Below are positions 20,446 through 28,009 of a DNA stretch of 55,915 nucleotides, one piece after another. Numbering within the stretch: position 1 is the first letter of the stretch; each line of letters starts with the position of its first letter. The stretch is from Opitutales bacterium (GTDB lineage: Bacteria; Verrucomicrobiota; Verrucomicrobiia; Opitutales; Seribacteraceae). The stretch covers positions 1-55,915 of the forward strand of contig JAOHKZ010000013.1 of the NCBI GenBank assembly GCA_028101545.1. The letters run 5' to 3'. The notes under the pieces are model-generated. The model worked only from the letters and a program-made list of their open reading frames with translations. It searched no databases and was not told the DNA's origin. A program made the translations under genes and the position numbers.

Positions 20446-21233
20446 TTATCAATCCCTACTTACAAAAAACTCTCTCGATTCTCGGGATCAAAAGAAAAAA
20501 ACCCATAACAAAAATAGGTAAAATAGTACGTCGCTGCGAACATGTTCTCAATGTAAGCCTGCTTCTTTATCTAGGAGTTCATTTCTACCCACAACCATTA
20601 TTTGGTCATCAATTGGATCATAAAGGAATTACTCTTTATTCAACACAACCGATTCCGGTTGATCAAGGAGAAGAGTTACTCTCTCAAATTCGATCCGAAA
20701 TTAGTGTCAGTGAAATCCATGACTCAAAAAAGAAATTCGAGATCTTTATCTGTAACAGCAAAGCACTTTATACATTTTTGGGACCTCTAAGTCGAGATGC
20801 CTTTGGTTTCTTCTACCTGAATATAATAATTGCCCATGCTGACCTTGAAACCAATTTGGCTAAGGCTTACCGAGCTAACCATAACACAAGATCGTTTACC
20901 TCTGTTGCTACTCATGAAATTTGTCATGAAATGATAAGAGATAAGTTCGGTTTTCTTTCCGGCCACACAAAGCCCAAGTGGTTGCAGGAGGGGTATTGTG
21001 AATACATTGCCAATGAAAGTAGTTTCCCTGAAAATCTGGGTTATGAGATGATCGCAAAGGGAAAAGCAGACAAGAGTAATTCTTTTAAGTATTTCGAATA
21101 TCGAAAAATGGTTGAGTTTTACTTGGATAAAAAGGGGTATACAATCGATGAGCTTTTTTCTTCGCCGCCTTCAGAAAGTGACGCCAGAAATCAAATGCGA
21201 AATTGGTTGTCTAATCAAAATACACCTAGTTGA
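20442..21233 (+). CDS. Membrane-anchored HExxH putative metallopeptidase
   Basis: 263 residues. One hydrophobic segment (about residues 36-50) near the N terminus follows a Lys/Arg-rich start, suggesting an anchor with the rest outside. The zinc motif is HEICH (residues 158-162), and 20 residues later WLQEGYCEYIA supplies a candidate third ligand, Glu183; the pattern is that of gluzincin-type peptidases. No further family recognised. It overlaps the EEP gene by 4 bp (ATGA), which implies co-translation, and ends the operon. Confidence 0.72.
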   Translation: MIINPYLQKTLSILGIKRKKPITKIGKIVRRCEHVLNVSLLLYLGVHFYPQPLFGHQLDHKGITLYSTQPIPVDQGEELLSQIRSEISVSEIHDSKKKFEIFICNSKALYTFLGPLSRDAFGFFYLNIIIAHADLETNLAKAYRANHNTRSFTSVATHEICHEMIRDKFGFLSGHTKPKWLQEGYCEYIANESSFPENLGYEMIAKGKADKSNSFKYFEYRKMVEFYLDKKGYTIDELFSSPPSESDARNQMRNWLSNQNTPS

Positions 21234-21305
21234 AAAACAGAGTTTGTAATTACGATTCATGTTCGTCGAACTAGCTTTTTCCTTCATAGAAACTCAGAAA
21301 ACGAA

Positions 21306-21968
21306 ATGAATCCATCTTCGATCAAAAATATCTTTTGGGATGTGGACGGGGTCTTGGCGGATCTGAATCATGCTTACTATCATTTCCTGACCGGGCATCC
21401 CAACTATCGGGATCAATTCAAAGACTTAAAGTGGGAGCAACTTCCTGAGGTTCTACCAATCCTTCCCGAGTATGGTGCCCTCGAATTGAAAACCCATCCG
21501 GAACTGGGAACCGAGATGGATCGCGATTTTTGTGCGGATCAGACCTTTTTCAGAGATCGCCCACTCTACCCCAAAGTGATCGAAGTCCTCAATGAACTCA
21601 ATCAATTAGGCTATCGTCAGTTTACCATGTCGGCAACCTTTGATGTCGAGGCAAAGACTGCCTACCTTCGGGATATCCTTTCACCCGTCATCGATTTCCT
21701 GACCATTGAATGTGTGCAGCATGGGGAGTTCATGCACGACACTGCCAAAATTGACCGGCTCCGGGACTGTTATCAAAAATACAATCTCAGCCCCAAGGAG
21801 ACCATTCTAGTCGATGACCGGATCTATAATCAATACGCGGCCATCGAATCCGGTGCCCATCCTGTCCGCATGCGTTGTGAATTCACGACCGACTCACCAA
21901 CTGAATTGTCCTGGATACCTGAATTTGCGAATATTGAAGAGGTCAAAGACTGGTTACTTGGGAGATAA
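21306..21968 (+). CDS. HAD-superfamily hydrolase
   Basis: 220 residues, no signal peptide, so cytoplasmic. Motif I is DVDGVLADLN (nucleophile Asp12 and acid/base Asp14), motif II the Ser/Thr of TMSATFD, and motif IV is LVDDRIYN with the metal-binding Asp pair. Likely a phosphatase for a small phosphorylated metabolite; the substrate is unknown. A decayed copy of its 3' end lies 580 bp downstream (22549-22632). Confidence 0.85.
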   Translation: MNPSSIKNIFWDVDGVLADLNHAYYHFLTGHPNYRDQFKDLKWEQLPEVLPILPEYGALELKTHPELGTEMDRDFCADQTFFRDRPLYPKVIEVLNELNQLGYRQFTMSATFDVEAKTAYLRDILSPVIDFLTIECVQHGEFMHDTAKIDRLRDCYQKYNLSPKETILVDDRIYNQYAAIESGAHPVRMRCEFTTDSPTELSWIPEFANIEEVKDWLLGR

Positions 21969-22022
21969 TCGGAATGTCTAGTATTGAAGCTTTCACATCA
22001 AAGATTTATTTTCTCGATTACA

Positions 22023-22046
22023 TAAGGAAAGAAACTTCAGTTACAT
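22023..22046 (+). promoter_or_regulatory. TAAGGAAA-N10-TTACAT motif, copy 3
   Basis: TAAGGAAA at 22023-22030 and TTACAT at 22041-22046, ending 9 nt before the ATG at 22056, the same geometry as at 16039. TAAAAT follows directly. Confidence 0.5.
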
Positions 22047-22055
22047 TAAAATAGT

Positions 22056-22490
22056 ATGAAAATTCCTCTGTTACTGATTATTCTGGCTCTTGCGTCTTAC
22101 GGATGTGCTAGCAATCGCCTGTCTGAGCTAGAAAAACCCAACGAAAAATACAGCTCAGAAATTCTTGCCTCAGCCCGGCTCTGGCCGGAAGACAGATCCA
22201 AAGCCCTACAAATGATTGCTTCAAAGGAGGATCTATCGGAAACTGATCAATTATTCCTTATCGATGTCATACTCGCACAAGGAAAATTTGCCGTAGGATT
22301 CAGCATCAAGATAAATAACAATGGCGTACAAGCCGGAGATTCTCCTGAAAATAATAAAACTATTTTACTCACATTGATCAAAAACGAAGCGACCACAGAC
22401 AAAGCCTTGAATAAAATAGCAGATTCTCTTCATAAGTTCAGGTTGTTCCCTGACGACAAAAAGGAAATCCTCGACGCATTAATCTCTTGA
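22056..22490 (+). CDS. Small putative lipoprotein
   Basis: 144 residues. The N terminus is a short lipoprotein signal: Lys2, a hydrophobic core (IPLLLIILALASYG) and Cys17 as the candidate lipidated residue, although the lipobox (SYGC) is imperfect. The mature part is helical and charged, without recognised domain; its sequence contains repeated short helices (DRSKALQMIASKED, SETDQLFLIDVILA). Preceded by the TAAGGAAA-N10-TTACAT motif. It stands alone between the HAD gene and the second ECF/FecR pair. Confidence 0.7.
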   Translation: MKIPLLLIILALASYGCASNRLSELEKPNEKYSSEILASARLWPEDRSKALQMIASKEDLSETDQLFLIDVILAQGKFAVGFSIKINNNGVQAGDSPENNKTILLTLIKNEATTDKALNKIADSLHKFRLFPDDKKEILDALIS

Positions 22491-22548
22491 TTGTGACGGC
22501 ACCTAATTAATTCAGCTTTTTTCAAAATTTACTCAATCCTGCCCGATA

Positions 22549-22632
22549 ACCGACTCACCACCCGAACCTTCCTGGAGAACTGAATTGGAAATATTGAAGA
22601 ACTCAAAGACTGGTTGGTTAAAAAAGGAATAA
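22549..22632 (+). pseudogene. Decayed 3' remnant of a HAD hydrolase gene
   Basis: This stretch matches the 3' end of the HAD gene at 21306-21968 (compare ACCGACTCACCA, TCCTGG and AATATTGAAGA followed by CAAAGACTGGTT in the same order). It reads TDSPPEPSW, then IEELKDWL after a one-base deletion, against TDSPTELSW and IEEVKDWL in the intact gene. It is therefore the tail of a lost second copy. Nothing else is seen in the 193-bp spacer between 22490 and 22684. Confidence 0.7.
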
Positions 22633-22683
22633 TTTATTCCCGGAAAGTCAGTTTTTGAAATTCACAGGTGTTAAAATAATAGA

Positions 22684-23208
22684 ATGCCTCTTTCAGAAAA
22701 AGAAATACTTCGCTTTCTCATGCAATCTCGTGAGCGGATATCAGCAGCTGCCTGGTTGGTGGTTAAGGATGCTCATGTGGCAGAAGATATCTTTCAAAAT
22801 ACGGTGCTCAAGGCAGTGACCAAGGATGTGAGTTTCGAAGCTGAAGCCGCTTTATTTTCCTGGGCCTTCATTACTTCTCGGAGGGACAGCTTGAACTGGT
22901 TCCGAAAGCATCGAAGAGAATCGGTTGGTGTAGACGAAGATATTCTGACCTTAATTCATCACGATTGGCAAAATGATCATTTGAATCCCAAAGGAAATCG
23001 ATTCGAAATGCTTCGCGATTGCATGGAAGAACTGCCACAAAAATCAGAAAAAATACTCCGTTTACGTTATTTCGAAGGCTTGAGCTGTGGAGAGATTGCT
23101 GACTCCATTAGTATAACGCTCGATGCGGTGTATAAGCGGATCTCACGAATTCAGAATTCCTTAAGAAAATGCGTTGAATTAAAAATGCAGCCTGGAGGTA
23201 ACCAATGA
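22684..23208 (+). CDS. ECF sigma factor (second FecR-linked)
   Basis: 174 residues. Region 2 has AAWLVVKDAHVAEDIFQNTVLKA (in part; core HVAEDIFQ) and WAFITSRRDSLNWFRKHRR, region 4 has LRLRYFEGLSCGEIADSISI and LDAVYKRISRIQNSLRKCV. The organisation is that of planctomycete/verrucomicrobial ECF factors placed before FecR-like genes. Its stop overlaps the start of the anti-sigma gene (ATGA), and the Shine-Dalgarno GGAGG for that gene lies within its last codons (23194-23198). Confidence 0.88.
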   Translation: MPLSEKEILRFLMQSRERISAAAWLVVKDAHVAEDIFQNTVLKAVTKDVSFEAEAALFSWAFITSRRDSLNWFRKHRRESVGVDEDILTLIHHDWQNDHLNPKGNRFEMLRDCMEELPQKSEKILRLRYFEGLSCGEIADSISITLDAVYKRISRIQNSLRKCVELKMQPGGNQ

Positions 23209-24776
23209 AACAAGATCAAAAGAAGGATGAATTGTGCGAAAGACTGCTGAAATATCTAGATGGAAATCTGGAAAAGCAGGAAAGGTTAGAGATCGAAAAA
23301 CTGCTGAAGAGTGACCGAAATGCTCGCGACCTATTAAGTTCAATCGCTGAACAAGCTGTTTTAGTGGCCGATGCAGGTCGTGTAGTTGAAGCCCGAAATA
23401 CAATATCCAAGAAAGAAGTCCTATCTTTCCCCAATGTATATTTTTGGAAGTGGGCCTTTGGGGGAAGTGCAGCCATTATATTGTTAATGATTACCCTGCT
23501 CTTCACCATTGGATCTGAAGAGGAAAAATCCCCCCAATTTCTAGCAAAAGTAATCCATACAGAAGGGAAAGCTAAGATAAACGGAGCAAGGGATATAACT
23601 TCGGGTGATAAATTGTTTCCTGGCGATCAGCTTACCATTAGCTCCGGCCTTATTGAAATAGCCTATAATGAATCAGGAGTCCATGTGCTGGGGACCGCTC
23701 CGTTAAACCTAAAGATGAATAGTTCAAAGCGAGTCAATCTTCTCGAGGGACAGATCAAGTTGGTGGTACCGCCACAGGGGATCGGATTCGTAGTTAAAAC
23801 TCCTGAACGAGAAATCACTGATCTGGGCACGAGCTTTGTGGTAAAAGCAAGTAAGGTTGGCTCGAGGGTTCTTGTATTGGATGGACAGGTTGCAGTTAAG
23901 TCGGAAGATGATTCGGAAGATCAATTGATGATCGAAGGGGATCTCGCAAAGTTTGGACGGGACGGGCAGGTTGACTGGAAAATTCATTCGGGTCATGCCG
24001 AGATTTCCGAACTTCCCACCCCGCCCTTCCCTCCGAATGAGGCATCTCTGCATGGTAGGATTCTTGGGTTTAAAAGTTCGACAAGCACAACGCGACTTAA
24101 AAGCAAGAGTGATGTGATCGCCAAACAGTTTCTTCCCCTTGTGCAATCCGGTTTTCATGACCGTTCCTGTCTTGAAGAATTAACTCAGGGTAATCCCCTG
24201 CGTTATTCAGGAATTTTGGGTAGCTATAAAACCTTCCCAACCCGTGCCGGTCTTGTTCCTTATGCAGAGGAATTTGGGTGGATGGTCTGGTATCATGGAC
24301 AGATTATACCACCGAATTCCGGGCGTTATCGTTTTTGGGGTTATGCGGACAACCACCTACTTGTCTCCATTAACGGAAAACCTGTATTTGAAGGCTCAAG
24401 ACGAGATTCGCCTTTCAAAGAACTGGACATTGCACGCTCAGATCACCCGTCTTATCCCTGCCTGAATGCGATGGCTGGATTTGCTTCCGGTGCTTGGTTT
24501 GAAACAGGGCAAAACGATGTACAAATCGATATTGTTTTTGGAGAAATCATGAACCATGAAACGTCCGGAATTCTCTTGATTGAAAAAGAAGGAACCAACT
24601 ACAAGGAAACACATTGGGGCCAACCCAAATGGTCTCTATTTCTAACTGAGCCACCTACCGAGGATGAATTTGCCGAATTAGTTATTTTGCGAAAACAGAT
24701 GGAAGATAAACTACTTGGATCATTTTCAATTCGGGAAAATGCATATTGGAAAATGGTAACTCCAAAAGATCTATAA
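23205..24776 (+). CDS. FecR-like anti-sigma protein with C-terminal PA14-like domain
   Basis: 523 residues. Cytoplasmic N-terminal part of about 80 residues (CERLLKYLDGNLEKQERLEIE), one membrane segment (about 87-107, GGSAAIILLMITLLF), FecR domain (about 120-250; core VVKTPEREITDLGTSFVV), then about 200 residues ending with a PA14-like fold: WYHGQIIPPNSGRYRFWGYAD, LLVSINGKPVFEG, and a closing GILLIEKEG. PA14 domains bind glycans in several families. Start supported by GGAGG 6 nt upstream of ATG. Together with the sigma factor it forms a cell-surface signalling pair; the sugar-sensing role is inferred. Confidence 0.85.
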   Translation: MKQDQKKDELCERLLKYLDGNLEKQERLEIEKLLKSDRNARDLLSSIAEQAVLVADAGRVVEARNTISKKEVLSFPNVYFWKWAFGGSAAIILLMITLLFTIGSEEEKSPQFLAKVIHTEGKAKINGARDITSGDKLFPGDQLTISSGLIEIAYNESGVHVLGTAPLNLKMNSSKRVNLLEGQIKLVVPPQGIGFVVKTPEREITDLGTSFVVKASKVGSRVLVLDGQVAVKSEDDSEDQLMIEGDLAKFGRDGQVDWKIHSGHAEISELPTPPFPPNEASLHGRILGFKSSTSTTRLKSKSDVIAKQFLPLVQSGFHDRSCLEELTQGNPLRYSGILGSYKTFPTRAGLVPYAEEFGWMVWYHGQIIPPNSGRYRFWGYADNHLLVSINGKPVFEGSRRDSPFKELDIARSDHPSYPCLNAMAGFASGAWFETGQNDVQIDIVFGEIMNHETSGILLIEKEGTNYKETHWGQPKWSLFLTEPPTEDEFAELVILRKQMEDKLLGSFSIRENAYWKMVTPKDL

Positions 24777-24914
24777 GTTTAAAATTTGAACCATGCCTAA
24801 ACAAAATGTTCGCTGTATGAAGAATAGCACAATTATTTTTAACATGCAGAAACTGCCTCTTTGGGCATCAGTTCAGCACCAACAAGTAAATCACATTAAA
24901 AATCGACAACTTTT

Positions 24915-25196
24915 ATGACAACAGAAAATCATAGTGACGCTGAAACCTCACGAGGGACTCAAAAAAAGTCTGGAACAATGGGGTTCATCAAGGAAATTGG
25001 ACGAGATGTCGGAACAGACCTAGTTCGCGAAACCGGAACAACGATCAAGTGGGCAGTTGGTGGCGCGCTTATTGGAGCCGTCGTTCTCGGCGGCCTCGGA
25101 TTGTGGAAGTTCGGAGTAACAGGCCTTGCCATCGGCGCTATTGCCGGCGGAGTCGTTGGCGGAGTCGTTGGAGGCTGGTTCTACTTTTCAGAGTAG
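24915..25196 (+). CDS. Small glycine-zipper membrane protein
   Basis: 93 residues. After about 45 hydrophilic residues the rest is a Gly/Ala/Val-rich hydrophobic region with repeated GxxxG-type spacing (GGALIGAVVLGGLG, GAIAGGVVGGVVGG), as in glycine-zipper proteins that pack in membranes. No function is recognised. It stands alone, 138 bp after the PA14-type FecR gene and 174 bp before the DUF1592 gene; the latter spacer holds only AT-rich sequence with a possible weak hairpin and T-run near 25306-25328. Confidence 0.65.
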   Translation: MTTENHSDAETSRGTQKKSGTMGFIKEIGRDVGTDLVRETGTTIKWAVGGALIGAVVLGGLGLWKFGVTGLAIGAIAGGVVGGVVGGWFYFSE

Positions 25197-25370
25197 AAGC
25201 AAAACTAGAAGGTTTAGCATTAAAACCAATTCAAATACGGAGTTATTAAGATACTGATGACAAGCTGGATAAAATTGAAAAATTATCGCGATACACTTAA
25301 AATAAATGTGTTATAAAACATATATTTTTTAGATGTTCTTCATTAACCTCCTTTTCGTAACTATTACCCT

Positions 25371-28001
25371 ATGATTTTCACTTCCAATAGGCTTGCGTTC
25401 TTTATCACACCCGTGGTTTCCTTTTTTGGCTGGTTTCAAGCAGATGCAAAGCCAGTGGTAGCTATCCCCAAAAGCATTGAACCTTTTTTCGAAAACTACT
25501 GTTTCGACTGTCACGATACCGATACCGCCAAGGCTGACCTTGATCTGGAGGGACTTACCCAGTCCATCGTTGATGTTGCGGATGCCCAAAACTGGCAGGA
25601 TATTCTAGACCAGCTCAACTCGGGTGAGATGCCCCCAAAAAAGAAAGCGCAACCAGGCAAGGAGGAATTGGCAAAAGTTGTCGGCGATCTCACGGAATCC
25701 TTACAATCCGCCCAGAAAATGCTCCGAGACAGCGGGGGGGAAATCGCCCTGCGTCGAATCAATAGACGGGAATATGAGTCGACCATCAAAGATTTATTGG
25801 GAATTCGAATCCTTGCCCTAAAACTACCAGATGATGCAAGTGGCCGTTTCGATACCATTGGTCAGGACCAGACACTCAGTTCCTTGGATTTGGAGAACTA
25901 TTTCGAGCAGGGGCAGGAGGTCGTTCGAACGGCGATACACTGGGCAATGCTCCCCCGGGAGGAGGCCAAAGTGAAACGGAGGGATCCCACGGAAGTGTCG
26001 AGAGGAACAAGGAAGTTCTACGGGATCCTGGATAAGGTGCAGGAGGTGCACGACACCGATCGCACCTGGGCAGAAGTGGGTCTGACCGAAGACGAATGGA
26101 ATAGCTACAATCGCGGTTCGAAAAAGTATCCGCGGCATGCCAAGTATCAGGAGCGGAAAAGTGTCCTCGGCTGGTACTTCGACAATGTGAAGTATCACAG
26201 CCTGGGGCTCATGTTACCGATCCGGAACAGGTTCAGCAAAAGCGTCAAGATCGGGTTTAAGCGCGACGCCCGGGCCTACTACCGGCTGCGAGCCTCCGCA
26301 GGTGTCGTGGATGGGGTGGAAATTCGACGATCTATCCGCATGACGGTCACAAGTGGAAACCTGGAAGCATCGGACGGAAAACCGATCGGTAGTCTCTACA
26401 TAACCGGGTCGATTGAGGAGCCCTCGACTCACGAGATGGTGTGGTATCCGGAATTCGAAGACGACTTCAGGCCGGCAACAGATGAGGAGGCGCGTGGGGA
26501 AGGAGTCGTCTTCCTCGAAGATCGGCGCGGTGGCCCGGGGAGGGCACAGCTTTTTCAGTACTACTGGCCCATCGAACCCGATGCTCCGACGGAAACCATC
26601 CTGTTGAGGTGGATGGAGGCGGAGGGGCCTTTTTACGACCAGAAAACACCATTCGAAAAAATGGTAGACGCCTACAAAGACGCCTCAACGCGTCTTACTC
26701 CAGAGAAACTAGATGCATTTGCAGGATCGTTTCTAAAGATGTTTGCCGCAAGTGCGTTTCGAGGTCAGAAAGTATCAGATGAGTTCGTGTCGAAACTAAA
26801 CACTTACTACATGGCTGAGCGGAAAGCGGGTAAAAACTTTCTCAAGGCCATGGTGGACCCACTGGCGATGATCTTATCTTCTCCCCGTTTTCTTTACTTG
26901 GTAAACCCATCGAACGACGACAAACAAAACAATCGGGCACTGGATGGGCTCAGCCTTGCGAATCGCCTCTCTTCTTTTTTATGGAGCGGGCCACCTGATC
27001 AGGAGCTACTCGAACTGGCCAGGAATGGATCGCTCCTTGATAAGTCTGTTCTCTTGAAACAAACCGAGCGGCTCATATCGCACGCCCGGGCGGAAAATTT
27101 CCATAAGGGGTTTATCAGCCAATGGATGCATTTGGATCGTCTGGATGGCACTGCTCTGAGCTCACGGTTCCACCTTCACTTCACGGATGCATACATCCAC
27201 TCCGCAAAACAGGAACCGGTTGAGTTTTTCAAGACATTGCTCAAGGAAAATCTCCCCGCTAATAATCTGATAGATTCTGACTTTGTTACTGTCGATGGTG
27301 TGCTTGCCGCAAAGTATGGACTCCATGACCAATACTCGGGCAACGGCTTTCAAAAAGTGAGCCTGAGTGCAGATTCTCCCCGTGGCGGACTGATGACCCA
27401 GGCCTCCTTCCTTACCATCGGCACGATGGGCAACCGCACATCACCCGTCATTCGCGGCGCCCTTGTAAAAGAGATCCTGCTCAATGATCCGCCTCCTCCC
27501 CCGCCTCCGAATGTTCCCGAGCTTATTGCATCCTCTGCGGAACCCTTCCCCAGTGTTCGGGATCTTGTCGATCTGCACCAGCAAAAGGCCCAGTGTGCTT
27601 CCTGCCATGCCCGCTTTGATTTCATCGGACTGGGATTGGAAAACTTCGACGCTATTGGTATGTGGCGAGAAAAGGAACTGGTCACCCATGTTGAGCATTT
27701 CTACCAGCTGAAAAATCCCAGGGCGAAAAGAAAGCTTTATCCTGTGGATGCCAGTGGGGAACTTCCCAATGGAGAAAAGTTCAAGGATATCAATGGATTG
27801 AAAGCCGCCCTGATGAAACAGCAAAGACAGGTAGCCGCGTCCCTTTTTGAGGGGCTTTTATGTTATGCCCTCGGTCGGGATGTCAGTTTTACCGATCGTC
27901 CGATCATCGAAAAAGCCCTGAACGAACTGGAAAAAGAAAAATATCCAGTTCGCGACATAGTCCTCAAAGTGGTCCTCAGTGATCTCTTTAGCCGAAGCTA
28001 A
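25371..28001 (+). CDS. DUF1592-family secreted cytochrome c-like protein, copy 1
   Basis: 876 residues, signal peptide about 1-26. A haem motif CFDCH (Cys44, Cys47, His48) opens a planctomycete-type cytochrome c domain, followed by DUF1587 (EIALRRINRREYESTIKDLLGI), a central section, DUF1595/DUF1592 (LSLANRLSSFLWSGPPDQEL), DUF1588 with a second CxxCH (CASCH, Cys742-His746) and a DUF1585-like tail. The role of these proteins is not established; a redox role in periplasmic sugar or polymer oxidation is often supposed. The run of seven Pro before NVPELI is typical of the family. The gene is 8 bp from a close paralogue, and both precede a DUF1552 gene. The central part has higher GC than its flanks (see findings). 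Confidence 0.88.
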   Translation: MIFTSNRLAFFITPVVSFFGWFQADAKPVVAIPKSIEPFFENYCFDCHDTDTAKADLDLEGLTQSIVDVADAQNWQDILDQLNSGEMPPKKKAQPGKEELAKVVGDLTESLQSAQKMLRDSGGEIALRRINRREYESTIKDLLGIRILALKLPDDASGRFDTIGQDQTLSSLDLENYFEQGQEVVRTAIHWAMLPREEAKVKRRDPTEVSRGTRKFYGILDKVQEVHDTDRTWAEVGLTEDEWNSYNRGSKKYPRHAKYQERKSVLGWYFDNVKYHSLGLMLPIRNRFSKSVKIGFKRDARAYYRLRASAGVVDGVEIRRSIRMTVTSGNLEASDGKPIGSLYITGSIEEPSTHEMVWYPEFEDDFRPATDEEARGEGVVFLEDRRGGPGRAQLFQYYWPIEPDAPTETILLRWMEAEGPFYDQKTPFEKMVDAYKDASTRLTPEKLDAFAGSFLKMFAASAFRGQKVSDEFVSKLNTYYMAERKAGKNFLKAMVDPLAMILSSPRFLYLVNPSNDDKQNNRALDGLSLANRLSSFLWSGPPDQELLELARNGSLLDKSVLLKQTERLISHARAENFHKGFISQWMHLDRLDGTALSSRFHLHFTDAYIHSAKQEPVEFFKTLLKENLPANNLIDSDFVTVDGVLAAKYGLHDQYSGNGFQKVSLSADSPRGGLMTQASFLTIGTMGNRTSPVIRGALVKEILLNDPPPPPPPNVPELIASSAEPFPSVRDLVDLHQQKAQCASCHARFDFIGLGLENFDAIGMWREKELVTHVEHFYQLKNPRAKRKLYPVDASGELPNGEKFKDINGLKAALMKQQRQVAASLFEGLLCYALGRDVSFTDRPIIEKALNELEKEKYPVRDIVLKVVLSDLFSRS

Positions 28002-28009
28002 GTTCATTG

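Noticed and set aside
27490-27520. CCTCCTCCCCCGCCTCCG repeat as a slippage or phase-variation tract
   Set aside because: It encodes the conserved Pro run of DUF1588 and is present in both paralogues with different codons.
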